Source: Vicinamibacterales bacterium
GTDB taxonomy: Bacteria > Acidobacteriota > Vicinamibacteria > Vicinamibacterales > UBA2999
Direction of reading: 5' to 3'
Assembly: GCA_041394705.1 (NCBI GenBank)
Contig: JAWKHS010000011.1
Span: forward strand, 124,001-188,000
Length of the DNA stretch: 64,000 nucleotides
Shown here: positions 41,567 through 50,265 of the stretch, in pieces
Layout of the letters: each line of letters begins with the position of its first letter
Numbering within the stretch: the first letter of the stretch is position 1
Translations under genes and position numbers: made by a program
The notes under the pieces: generated by a model
What the model was told of the DNA's origin: nothing
Seen by the model: only the letters and a program-made list of their open reading frames with translations
The model's database searches: none

Positions 41567-44005
41567 CTAGTCCTGGCGCCGCAACTGGTGCGCGAGGTCG
41601 GTGAGGCCCACGCGCCGGACGGGCACGTAGGCCGCCAGCGCGGCCAGCGCGAGGACGCCGCACGCCGCCAGCAGGAGCGGCCACGGCTCGATCGGAGCGA
41701 CGCCCACGAGCACGCCGCGCAGCAGTTGTCCGAGCGCCGTCGCCAGGGCCAGGCCAGCCAGCAGTCCTGGCAGTCCGGTGGCCACCGCGCGTGCGACGAC
41801 GGCCCGGCGGACGGCATCGGGGTGGGCGCCGAGCGCCACGCGCAGCACGAGCTCTCGCCGCCGCGCGGCCACCGAGTAGGCGGTCACGCCGTACACGCCG
41901 ACGGCCAGCAGGGCGAGCGCCACCACGCCGAAGCCGACACTCAGCCAGCCCATGGCGCGCGTGGGCAGGAGCGCGGCCGCCCGCAGCGCGTCGTACGTCA
42001 TGGCGTCCTCGACCCGCACGCGCGGATCGGGCGCGCGCAGCTCCCGCGTGAGCTGCCGCACCATCACCGCCGGATCGATCGCCGTCCGCACGTGGAAGGT
42101 CAGGCCCGAGAGATGCGGCTGTCCCGGACCGTACGGCAGGTAGAGGAACGGCATCGGCGCTTCGCCGATCGCGTAGTAGGTGCCGTCGCCCACGACGCCC
42201 ACCACTTCCGCCTGCTCGGCGCCGAGGTTCACGACGCGTCCGACGGCCTGGCCCGACGGCCAGTACGTCCGCGCCATCGTCTGGTTCACCACGGCCACGA
42301 GCGGCGCGGCGGCCCTGGCGTCGGCGTCGAGAAACAGGCGGCCGGCCACGAGCGGAATCCGCATCACCTCGAAGTAGCCCGGCCAGACCACGTTGGTCGG
42401 CACCGACAGCACGGGATCGCCGTCCGGCGGCACGTAGCCCTCGATGGTCACGCCGCGCCGTTCGTCGTGGCCGCCGAGCGGCACCATCGCCGCGGCGGTG
42501 GCCGCCTCGACGCCGGGCAGCGCGCGGACGCGGGCCATCGCGGCGTCGTGATAGGCGAGGCTCGCCGCGTCGTCGAGGCCCAGGCCGTTCAGGTTCGCCG
42601 TCGCCACGACGAGCTGCCGGCGATCGAACCCGAGATCGAGCCGTCCGGCCGCCCACAGGCTCTGGCCCAGGAGCGCCGCCAGCGCGACCAGCGCAAGCGC
42701 GGCCGCGGACTGCGCGGAGACGAGCGCCGAGCGCAGCCATCCGCCCCGTCCCCCGACACTCGACGCGGCGCCGTCGCGCAGCGGCTGCGCGGGTTCCACC
42801 TTCGCGGCCCGGCGCGCCGGCAGCACGCCGGCCAGGCACGTCGCCAGCGCCATCAGCCCGGCGGCGGCTGCCGCCACGATCCAGTCGATGCGGATGTCCA
42901 GCGCGAAGTTCTCGAGCCCCGGCGGCAGCGGCGCGCCAAGGAGGGCGTCGCGCGCCCACACGGCCATCAGGAGCCCGAGGATGGTGGCCGCCCCCGAGGC
43001 GACCAGGCTCTCGGCGATCCACAGCCGGGCGATGTCGCGGGTGGAGGCGCCCAGCGCCATGCGCACGGCGATCTCGGTGCCGCGCTCCCCCACCCCGGCC
43101 AGCGACGCGTTGGCCACGTTCGCGCACGCGGCCAGGAGCGCCAGCACGGCGATCGCGGCCACGAATACCAGGAGGCGATCGATGTCGCCGCCCATCGACT
43201 CGGGCAGGACCGCCGCCGGCACGACCGCGAAGGCGAGCCGGCGATCCTCGCGCGGGTATTCCTGCCGCAAGGCCGCGGCGACGCGCTCGACCTCCGCGCG
43301 CGCGGTCGCCATCGACACGCCGGGCGCGAGCCGCGCCGTGGCCTGCAGCCAGCCCCAGCCGCGCCGCTCGATGTCGAGTCCGCGCGGACGGACGACGGCG
43401 TAGGTCGTGAGCGGCACCCAGAGATCGGTGCCCAGCCCGTCATAGCTGCCGTGGAAGACGGACGGCGCGATGCCGACGACGGTGAAGGGCGCGCCGTTCA
43501 GGTGCACCACGCGCCCGATCGCCGCCGGATCGCCGCCGAGGCGCGTGCGCCACCAGCGATCGCTCACCACGGCCACCGGCGCGGCCGCGCGGTCGTCGCC
43601 GTCGCTCAGCGGGCGGCCCATCGTCACGGGCAGCCGGACCATGCGGAAGTAGGGCCCGCTCACGAGCTCGACCGCGGCCGTGATGGTGTCGTCGCCGAGG
43701 CCGTAGGAGACGACCGTCTGCTGGTGGATGGCGAGGGCGTCCAGGGATCGGGCGCGCCGCGCGAGGTCGTCGAGGTTCGGGAACGACGCCACGCCGAACG
43801 CCGTGTCCTGCTCCACCGCGAACACGCGGACGACGCGGTCCGCCTCCGGCCAGGGCAGCGGGCGAAGGAGCGCGGCGGCCAGCGCGATGAGGGTCGTCGT
43901 CCCGCCGATGCCGATGGCCAGCGTGACGACGGTGGTGGCGGCCAGGATCGGCCGGCCCGTGAGCGAACGGACGGCGTGGCGCAGGTCCCGGAGCATCAGG
44001 CGCAT
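41567..44005 (-). CDS. ADOP-type ABC permease
   Basis: An 812-residue ATPase-less MacB/FtsX permease with two periplasmic core domains and eight hydrophobic helices in the family order. It starts MRLMLRDLRHAVRSL (ATG at 44005, or the ATG at 43996) and ends in RVGLTDLAHQL. It is the fourth such gene in the window. No regulator or ATPase is beside it. The nearest upstream gene, on the same strand, is the fibronectin-III protein 130 bases away. Confidence 0.92.
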   Translation of the reverse strand: MRLMLRDLRHAVRSLTGRPILAATTVVTLAIGIGGTTTLIALAAALLRPLPWPEADRVVRVFAVEQDTAFGVASFPNLDDLARRARSLDALAIHQQTVVSYGLGDDTITAAVELVSGPYFRMVRLPVTMGRPLSDGDDRAAAPVAVVSDRWWRTRLGGDPAAIGRVVHLNGAPFTVVGIAPSVFHGSYDGLGTDLWVPLTTYAVVRPRGLDIERRGWGWLQATARLAPGVSMATARAEVERVAAALRQEYPREDRRLAFAVVPAAVLPESMGGDIDRLLVFVAAIAVLALLAACANVANASLAGVGERGTEIAVRMALGASTRDIARLWIAESLVASGAATILGLLMAVWARDALLGAPLPPGLENFALDIRIDWIVAAAAAGLMALATCLAGVLPARRAAKVEPAQPLRDGAASSVGGRGGWLRSALVSAQSAAALALVALAALLGQSLWAAGRLDLGFDRRQLVVATANLNGLGLDDAASLAYHDAAMARVRALPGVEAATAAAMVPLGGHDERRGVTIEGYVPPDGDPVLSVPTNVVWPGYFEVMRIPLVAGRLFLDADARAAAPLVAVVNQTMARTYWPSGQAVGRVVNLGAEQAEVVGVVGDGTYYAIGEAPMPFLYLPYGPGQPHLSGLTFHVRTAIDPAVMVRQLTRELRAPDPRVRVEDAMTYDALRAAALLPTRAMGWLSVGFGVVALALLAVGVYGVTAYSVAARRRELVLRVALGAHPDAVRRAVVARAVATGLPGLLAGLALATALGQLLRGVLVGVAPIEPWPLLLAACGVLALAALAAYVPVRRVGLTDLAHQLRRQD

Positions 44006-44138
44006 GCCGCGGCGGGAGCAAACACGCGGCCAGCCGTTCCGGGGTGTGGCGCGGTCCGGGCGCCGCGAAATCGCGGCTCCCCCCTGGGCAGGTGTGCGCG
44101 TGCGGGACGGGGCCGTCCGCGAACGCGACGCGGCCCGG

Positions 44139-45683
44139 CTAGTGCACGACGACCGTGACCTCGTTCGATGGGGGGCCGACCAGTCCGCACGCGCTCCGGC
44201 CGCGCACCCGCGCGTAGTAGGTCCCGGGGCCCACCTGGCCGCCGATGGCGCGCGCCCCGCCCACGTCGAGGTTGGCGAGGTTCGAGGCGCCGGGCGCGGT
44301 GCCGGCTTCCACGAGGTACGACGCCGCGTTGGCCGACGGCCCCCACTGCAGCGACACCATGCGCCCCGAGACGCCGGCCATGAGCGTGCCCGGCGCCGCG
44401 GGCACGGCGCAGCCCGACGGCACGTCCACCACCACTTCGTTCGACGACGACCCGATGCCGCAGGCGGCCGCGGTCCTGACGCGCACGTAGTAGCGTCCGG
44501 CCGCCACGCGGCCGCCGAGCGACGTGCCGGGCGCCGGCACCGGGACCGAGGCGAGGTTCGAGAGGCCGGGCGCGGTCCCGGCGTCCAGGTAGTGGCCGAG
44601 CCAGCTTCCGGCGGGCGGCGTCCAGCCGAGCTGCACGTCGTAGCCGTTCACGGTCGCCCACAGGTTGGAGGGCGTGCCGGGATTGCAGGGCGTCGTCGTG
44701 CCGCGCCAGCCGAGCTGCACCACCTCGAAGTCGCTGGCCGACAGGCCGCGGAAGGCCGGGTTGAGGACGTCGTTGTCCCAGCGCGGGTCGAAGGCGCCGC
44801 TGATGTACATGTCCGACCCGTTGTCGGCCACGATGAGGCCGTACCGCTTCATGGCGCGGAAGATCTTCTGCATCTCCGGCGGGAAGCCGGAGATGTCCTT
44901 CGAAGCCTTCAGGCGGAGCCGCGCACCCATCGGCGGCGCCGCGGGGTTGCTGCCGGCCTTGTGGGAGGCGGGCCACACGTAATAGGTGTTGCTGGCGCGC
45001 ACGGTGACCCGGAACGCGTGCGTGATCTCCCCGGGGCCGTACACCTCGTCGTAGCGCACGAGCCCGGGCAGGATGGCCAGGCCCGCGGCGTCAGCCGACG
45101 TCCAGCCGTCCGGGCGCCGCTGGTTGGTCTGCAGGTCGAACGCCGCGCCCGATCCGGCCGTCCACTTCGTGCCGTCCCAGCCGAGGTCGTAGAGCTCGTA
45201 GAGCTTCTTGTTGTCCTTGTCGACGATCAGCATGTGGCGATCGCCGCCCGGCGACTGGTTGCCCGCGGGGCCGCCCTCGATCCAGTACGGCTGCGTGATG
45301 GCCTGATCGGGGATCGGATAGAACGGCACGCCGACGCCGTCGCTCTCGTCGTCGTAGTAGAACTGCACCTGCCGCTTGGGCTGATCGCCGGCCACCACGA
45401 CGTACGGGAACCCGTAGATGTCGGTCCCGCCGGCATAGCCGCCGAAGTCCGGATGGAGCCGGCGCGTGCCCCCGTTGTTGATGAAGCCGATGAGGGCGGA
45501 CGACTCGGCCGCCACCGGCGCCTGGCTGACGTCCTGGTTCCACCAGTTGTCCACCGGGAAGAGCGGCGGCAGCGCGCCGCCGATGGTGGCGGGCGACGAT
45601 TGCGCCCCGACCCCCTGGGCGGCGGCGAACACGGTGAGGGCCAGGAGCCCGGAGCGGATGACGCGCATGGCGCCTCGAGTCAT
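44139..45683 (-). CDS. Secreted protein with fibronectin-III repeats
   Basis: A 514-residue exported protein. Signal peptide to about residue 28, then a domain of about 300 residues with LFPVDNWWNQDVSQAP, HPDFGGYAGG, GDRHMLIVDKDNKKLYELYD, RPDGWTSADAAGLAILPGLV and RYDEV, which I recognise as a conserved but uncharacterised secreted domain also seen in actinobacteria. Two fibronectin type III domains (about 335-425 and 430-514) follow, each ending in a YYVRVR or YYARVRG strand and SNEV. Such repeats link catalytic or binding modules to polysaccharide substrates. GGGAG lies seven bases before the ATG at 45683. Confidence 0.82.
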   Translation of the reverse strand: MTRGAMRVIRSGLLALTVFAAAQGVGAQSSPATIGGALPPLFPVDNWWNQDVSQAPVAAESSALIGFINNGGTRRLHPDFGGYAGGTDIYGFPYVVVAGDQPKRQVQFYYDDESDGVGVPFYPIPDQAITQPYWIEGGPAGNQSPGGDRHMLIVDKDNKKLYELYDLGWDGTKWTAGSGAAFDLQTNQRRPDGWTSADAAGLAILPGLVRYDEVYGPGEITHAFRVTVRASNTYYVWPASHKAGSNPAAPPMGARLRLKASKDISGFPPEMQKIFRAMKRYGLIVADNGSDMYISGAFDPRWDNDVLNPAFRGLSASDFEVVQLGWRGTTTPCNPGTPSNLWATVNGYDVQLGWTPPAGSWLGHYLDAGTAPGLSNLASVPVPAPGTSLGGRVAAGRYYVRVRTAAACGIGSSSNEVVVDVPSGCAVPAAPGTLMAGVSGRMVSLQWGPSANAASYLVEAGTAPGASNLANLDVGGARAIGGQVGPGTYYARVRGRSACGLVGPPSNEVTVVVH

Positions 45684-45806
45684 CGCAAACTCCCTGCCGG
45701 GCCAGCGCGGGCTCGCAACCCGGGGTTTTCTTCGGGAATTTACGCGCCCATCGAGCGCCGCCCGCGCGGCGGCCGACCGATTTGGGACCGGCTGTCGCGA
45801 ATCGTG

Positions 45807-46658
45807 TCAGTCGCGGGTGGGCCGCTTCGCCGGCGTCGCCGGGGCCGTGGCCTCGACGGGCCAGGTCAGGCACACGCGGCCGGGCTCGGGCCAGGTCACG
45901 GTCCAGCGGGCGGGCGGCCACGAGATGAACACCCGCGGCATGGCGGCGGCCGGGCCCGAGGACGCGCTCGCGCCCTCGCCGTGTCCCGCGGCGGTCTCGG
46001 CGTGGTCCGCGCCAGCCCCGCCGTGCGCCGCCTCGGCGCGCGCGGCGGCGTCCTCCGCGTGCATCTCCGCCAGCGCCGCGCTGATGCGCCCGTGCACCTC
46101 CGTGAGACGCGTGGCCTTGCGCGGACCGGCGGCGGGCTTCTCCGCCGTCTTCTCCGACGGTTCCGGCGCGGGCGTGGGCGCCGGCGCCTCGGCGTGCGCG
46201 GCGGCCGCGTGCGGTGCCGCTTCCGATTCGGGAGCCGCGCCATGCGCGCCGGCCTCGGACGTCGCCGTGGTGAGCGCGGACGCGCCGGACACGACCGGCC
46301 GCGGCTTGCGGCCGCCTGCCGACGACTTGCCGCGCGGCGACGCGCCGGTGGCGACGTAGCCGCCGGTCCTGGCCCCGTGTTCGCCGGCCGCCGGCGCTTT
46401 TCCACCCGCCGGCTTCGCCGACGACGCTCCGACCACCGAGGACACCTTCGGCGCCGGCTTCGGCGCGGTCTTCGCAGGCGCGGCGTCGTGACCGGCCTTC
46501 GCCGGTTCGGCGTCGTGGCCGGCCTCCGCCGGCGCGGTCTTGGCCGCCTGCGGCGCCGGGGCGTCGTGACCGGCGGCCGCCGGCTCGTGCGACTGCGCCG
46601 CGGCGGTCGTGGCCAGGCCGGCCATCAGCGCGAGGGCCGCGAGAGTCCGTGCCCGCAT
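45807..46658 (-). CDS. Secreted low-complexity Ala/Pro/His protein
   Basis: A 283-residue exported protein: signal peptide to about residue 22, then a long Ala/Pro-rich region with repeated AGHDA units (His/Asp), a helical middle (VHGRISAALAEMHAEDAAARAEA), and a short ordered C-terminus (RVFISWPPARWTVTWPEPGRV). It starts two bases after the stop of the exported carbonic anhydrase, so they form an operon. The His/Asp repeats could bind zinc or other metals; this is inference. The low complexity makes function assignment impossible. Confidence 0.7.
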   Translation of the reverse strand: MRARTLAALALMAGLATTAAAQSHEPAAAGHDAPAPQAAKTAPAEAGHDAEPAKAGHDAAPAKTAPKPAPKVSSVVGASSAKPAGGKAPAAGEHGARTGGYVATGASPRGKSSAGGRKPRPVVSGASALTTATSEAGAHGAAPESEAAPHAAAAHAEAPAPTPAPEPSEKTAEKPAAGPRKATRLTEVHGRISAALAEMHAEDAAARAEAAHGGAGADHAETAAGHGEGASASSGPAAAMPRVFISWPPARWTVTWPEPGRVCLTWPVEATAPATPAKRPTRD

Positions 46659-46660
46659 GA

Positions 46661-47371
46661 CTACTTGTGCGCCGCGACGGTGGTGGTGGCGCCGACGGGC
46701 TCGGAGAAGATCACGCGCCCGGTGGCCAGCTCGTAGTACGCGCCCACCACCTTGAGGTGGCCGGCGGCCGACGCGCCGCGCAGGATCGAGCTGCCCGTGA
46801 GCGCGTCGTTGATCACCTGCTCGACGTTGGCCAGGATGAGCGTCCGGAGGTCGTGCTGCTCCTCGGGCGTCCGCTGGATGCCGGCGCGGATGTGCGTGAC
46901 GAGGTAGTCGAGGTTCGGTCCCTCGCCGTGCTCGGCCTGCGAGGCCGCGGTCACGGCGCCGCACGACTCGTGGCCCATCACCACGAGCAGCGGGATGTGC
47001 AGGTGCTCGGCGCCGTATTCGAGGCTGGCGGCGACGGAGTGGTCCATCACCTCACCGGCCGACCGGATGACGAACAGCTCGCCGAGGCCGGCGTTGAAGA
47101 TGTACTCGGGCGGCACGCGCGAGTCGGCGCAGGAGAGCACCATCGCGAACGGGTGCTGGCCCTGCGTGAGCGGCTGCCGGGCACCCTGTCCGAGCGGCAC
47201 CTCGGCGTTGGCCCCCTTCACGAACCGCTCGTTGCCCGCCCGAAGCCGGACGAGCGGGTCGGCGCCCTCGGAGGCGGGCGCGGTCGAGACGAGCGACGTG
47301 GCCGCGACGAGCGCGACGGCCGACAGGCTCACGCGCGTGAGCCCCTGGGTCCGGAAGGAGCGGGTCTGCAT
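46661..47371 (-). CDS. Exported beta-carbonic anhydrase
   Basis: A 236-residue beta-class carbonic anhydrase with an N-terminal signal-like segment (residues 10-33), so it is probably periplasmic. Zinc ligands and catalytic dyad are intact: Cys81, Asp83 and Arg85 in CADSR, and His134 and Cys137 in GHESCG. It hydrates CO2 to bicarbonate. ATG at 47371 chosen over a GTG at 47389. It is first in an operon with the low-complexity protein at 45807. A second, cytoplasmic beta-CA is encoded at 62147. Confidence 0.92.
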   Translation of the reverse strand: MQTRSFRTQGLTRVSLSAVALVAATSLVSTAPASEGADPLVRLRAGNERFVKGANAEVPLGQGARQPLTQGQHPFAMVLSCADSRVPPEYIFNAGLGELFVIRSAGEVMDHSVAASLEYGAEHLHIPLLVVMGHESCGAVTAASQAEHGEGPNLDYLVTHIRAGIQRTPEEQHDLRTLILANVEQVINDALTGSSILRGASAAGHLKVVGAYYELATGRVIFSEPVGATTTVAAHK

Positions 47372-47512
47372 GGGCAGGCAATCGGCCACGCGCCGCCGAA
47401 CTTCAGTTGGCGCGTTTCGGCACAGGCGCGCACGATTTGGACTGAGGGCCGGCGCCGGCCTCTCGCGCTATCATCCACAACGCGCGCGTGAGACGTGCGC
47501 CGGAGGATGGAC

Positions 47513-48241
47513 ATGCGTCGAGTCCTGATGGGCGTGGCAGTCGTGGCGGCCGTGGCCGTGAGCGGGGCGTGCGGCAAGTCGCCGGAGGAAAAGGCGGCCG
47601 ATGCGCTGCAGCAGGCGGCCGAGTCGGCGGCGAAGGCCGGCGAGGAGATGGCCAAGGCCGGCGCGGCCGCGGCGGGCACGGCCTCGGAAGCCGCGGCCGG
47701 CGAAGCCGGCAAGGGCATGGAGGACTTCGCCAAGGCCATGCAGGGCATGGCGGCGGCCCTCGGCGGCAACAACGGCAAGATGTCGGACCCGGTCAGCTTC
47801 CGCGAGCTGCAGACGGCGTTCCCCACCGTGTCGGGCTGGACGATGGGCAAGCCGAAGGGCGAGCGGATGACGGCGCCCGTGTCGTTCTCGCAGACCGAAG
47901 TCCGCTACACCAACGGCAGCAACGGGCAGATCGACGTCAAGATCGTCGACTCCGCCTTCAACCAGGTGCTGATCGCGCCGTGGGCGATGTTCCTCACCGC
48001 CGGCTACGAGAAGGAAACCGACGACGGCTACGAGAAGTCCACTACGCTGTCCGGCAATCCCGGCTTCGAGAAGTGGAACTCGGAGCGCAAGTCCGGCGAG
48101 CTGAACCTCGTGGTGGCGAAGCGCTTCCTCGTCACCGTCGAGGGCGACCGCGTGGACGACGTGAAGGTGCTCCAGGACGTGGCGGGCAAGGTGGATTTCG
48201 CGAAGCTCGCGTCGCTGGCCGCGGCCGCGCCCACCAAGTAG
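47513..48241 (+). CDS. Lipoprotein of unknown function
   Basis: A 242-residue lipoprotein. ATG at 47513 with GGAGG six bases before; lipobox VSGAC near residue 22. An Ala-rich amphipathic coiled-coil-like stretch (about 28-85) is followed by a domain of about 150 residues with beta character (VSFSQTEVRYTNGSNGQIDVKIVD, LNLVVAKRFLVTVEGD). I do not recognise it. It is divergent from the carbonic anhydrase gene, with about 140 bases between, and its stop is one base from that of the racemase gene. Confidence 0.8.
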   Translation: MRRVLMGVAVVAAVAVSGACGKSPEEKAADALQQAAESAAKAGEEMAKAGAAAAGTASEAAAGEAGKGMEDFAKAMQGMAAALGGNNGKMSDPVSFRELQTAFPTVSGWTMGKPKGERMTAPVSFSQTEVRYTNGSNGQIDVKIVDSAFNQVLIAPWAMFLTAGYEKETDDGYEKSTTLSGNPGFEKWNSERKSGELNLVVAKRFLVTVEGDRVDDVKVLQDVAGKVDFAKLASLAAAAPTK

Positions 48242-48242
48242 C

Positions 48243-49268
48243 TCACAGCCGGAAACCGGCCTTGAGCGGGTCGTCGGCGTCGACCAGGAACGTGTGCTCG
48301 CCCGTGATCCAGGCGCTGCCCGAGATCTCGGGCACGATGGCCGGGTGATCGCCGACGCGCAGGCGCCGGTGGATGCGTCCGTGGAAGCGCGTGCCGATCA
48401 CGCTCTCGTGCACGAACGTGTCCGCGGCGGCGGGCAGCACGCCCATCTCGTCCAGCACCGCCATCACGGCGGCGGTCCCGCTGCCGCAGGGCGATCGGTC
48501 CACCTCCGCGTCCGCGAAGATGGTGACGTTCCGGAGGTGGGCGCCCTCCTCCCGCGCGGGGGCGGTGAAGATCGTCCCGTACACCCCGGTCAGGCCGGGC
48601 TCCTCGGGGTGGACCACCTTCATCACGCGCTCCACCTCGCGCGCGATGGCCATCCCCATCCGCTTCAGCTCCGGCAGCGCCGCGACGTCCACCGACAGCC
48701 CCACCGACTCGACGTCCACGATGGCGTAGAAGGCGCCGCCGAACGACACGTCGACGGTGCACATCCGTCCGCTCACCGTCAGCGGCACGCCCGGGGCCAG
48801 GACGAACGACGGCGGATTCAGGAACGACACGTCCGTGACGCGCGTGGCGCCGTCGACGAGGGCCGTGCGCGCCCGCGTCCGCACCGGCCCTGCCGGCACG
48901 TCGAGCGTCATCTCCACGATGCCCGCGCCCGGGCTCTGGCCGGCGTCCCACATCAGGCCCCGTTCGACCGCGATCGTGGCAACGGCGATGGTCCCGTGGC
49001 CGCACATCGTGCTCCAGCCCTCGTTGTGCATGAAGAGCACGCCGGCGTCGGCCCCCTCGGTGGCCGGCTCCGTCAGGAGCGCCCCGTACATGTCCGCGTG
49101 GCCGCGGGGCTCGAGCATGATCGCGCGGCGCAGGTGATCCAGGTGCTTGCGCGCCCACTCCCGCTTGTCGAGCATGGTGGCGCCCTCGGGCGCGGGCAGG
49201 CCGTCCACGACCAGGCGCAGGGGCTCGCCGGCCGTGTGAGCGTCGATGGTGCGGATTCGATGGATCAT
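48243..49268 (-). CDS. Proline racemase/4-hydroxyproline epimerase family enzyme
   Basis: A 341-residue enzyme of the proline racemase superfamily. Both catalytic positions are Cys (Cys89 in MCGHGT and Cys261 in SPCGSGT). This fits the racemase or 4-hydroxyproline 2-epimerase activities and not the 3-hydroxyproline dehydratase, in which the second position is Thr. It is divergent from the deacetylase/OCD-family genes, with about 60 bases between, which makes an amino-acid catabolic cluster plausible. Confidence 0.9.
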   Translation of the reverse strand: MIHRIRTIDAHTAGEPLRLVVDGLPAPEGATMLDKREWARKHLDHLRRAIMLEPRGHADMYGALLTEPATEGADAGVLFMHNEGWSTMCGHGTIAVATIAVERGLMWDAGQSPGAGIVEMTLDVPAGPVRTRARTALVDGATRVTDVSFLNPPSFVLAPGVPLTVSGRMCTVDVSFGGAFYAIVDVESVGLSVDVAALPELKRMGMAIAREVERVMKVVHPEEPGLTGVYGTIFTAPAREEGAHLRNVTIFADAEVDRSPCGSGTAAVMAVLDEMGVLPAAADTFVHESVIGTRFHGRIHRRLRVGDHPAIVPEISGSAWITGEHTFLVDADDPLKAGFRL

Positions 49269-49328
49269 GCGTGGTCGGGACCGTACCACACCGGCCGTGC
49301 CGTGTGAACCGGCCGGGAGCCGCGCCAC

Positions 49329-50246
49329 GTGAAGGCCTTCTACTCCGATCACTTCGTCCTGCCGCTGCCCGAGTCGCATCGCTTCCCGATGGCGAAGTAC
49401 GCCCGCCTGCGCGAGCGCGTGGTGGCGGAGGGCGTGCTGGCGCCGGGCCACCTCGTGGAAGCGCCGCTCGCGCCGTGGGACGACCTCCGGCTCGTTCACG
49501 TCCCGGCGTACGTGGAGGCCGTGGCCAACGGCACCCTGCCGGCGGACATGCAGCGCCGGATCGGCTTTCCGTGGTCGCCGGGCATGGTGGAGCGGTCGCG
49601 CCGGTCCGTGGGCGCGACGATCGCGGCGGGGCGGGCGGCCCTTCTGGACGGCGTGGCCGCGAACCTCGCCGGCGGCACGCACCACGCCTTCGCGGACCGG
49701 GGCGAGGGCTACTGCGTGTTCAACGACGTGGCCGTCGCCACGCGCGCCCTCCAGCGGGAGGCGCGGGTGGACCACGTGGCCGTGATCGACCTCGACGTGC
49801 ACCAGGGCAACGGCACGGCCGCCATCTTCCGCGACGATCCGTCGGTGTTCACCTTCTCGATGCACGGGGCCAAGAACTACCCGTTCCGGAAGGAGCAGAG
49901 CGACCTGGACGTGGAGCTCGCCGACGGCACGACCGACGCCGAGTACCTGGCCGCGCTCGACCGGCACCTGTCCGCGGTGCTCGAGCGCCATCGACCCGCC
50001 CTGGTCTTCTACCTGGCGGGGGCGGATCCGTTCGCGGGCGATCGGCTCGGACGCCTGGACCTGTCGAAGGCCGGCCTGGCCGCGCGCGACCGGATGGTGT
50101 TCGACCGCTGCCGCCTCGCCGGGATTCCCGTGGCGGTCACGATGAGTGGCGGCTATGCGCCGGACGTGGAGGACATCGTCGCCATCCACGTGAGCACGAT
50201 CCGGGAAGCGGCGGCGAGCGCCGGCGCCTGGACACCCGACGCCTGA
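49329..50246 (+). CDS. Histone-deacetylase-family hydrolase (AcuC/HdaH-like)
   Basis: A 305-residue zinc hydrolase of the HDAC superfamily: GGTHHAF with the charge-relay His pair, DLDVHQGNG with zinc ligands Asp and His, GADPF with the third Asp, and SGGY. Bacterial members remove acetyl or other acyl groups from amino acids, polyamines or proteins. The start is a GTG at 49329. It is followed 20 bases later by the OCD-family gene, same strand, so co-transcribed. Confidence 0.9.
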   Translation: MKAFYSDHFVLPLPESHRFPMAKYARLRERVVAEGVLAPGHLVEAPLAPWDDLRLVHVPAYVEAVANGTLPADMQRRIGFPWSPGMVERSRRSVGATIAAGRAALLDGVAANLAGGTHHAFADRGEGYCVFNDVAVATRALQREARVDHVAVIDLDVHQGNGTAAIFRDDPSVFTFSMHGAKNYPFRKEQSDLDVELADGTTDAEYLAALDRHLSAVLERHRPALVFYLAGADPFAGDRLGRLDLSKAGLAARDRMVFDRCRLAGIPVAVTMSGGYAPDVEDIVAIHVSTIREAAASAGAWTPDA

Positions 50247-50265
50247 CCTGTGCGAGGATGCCCGC

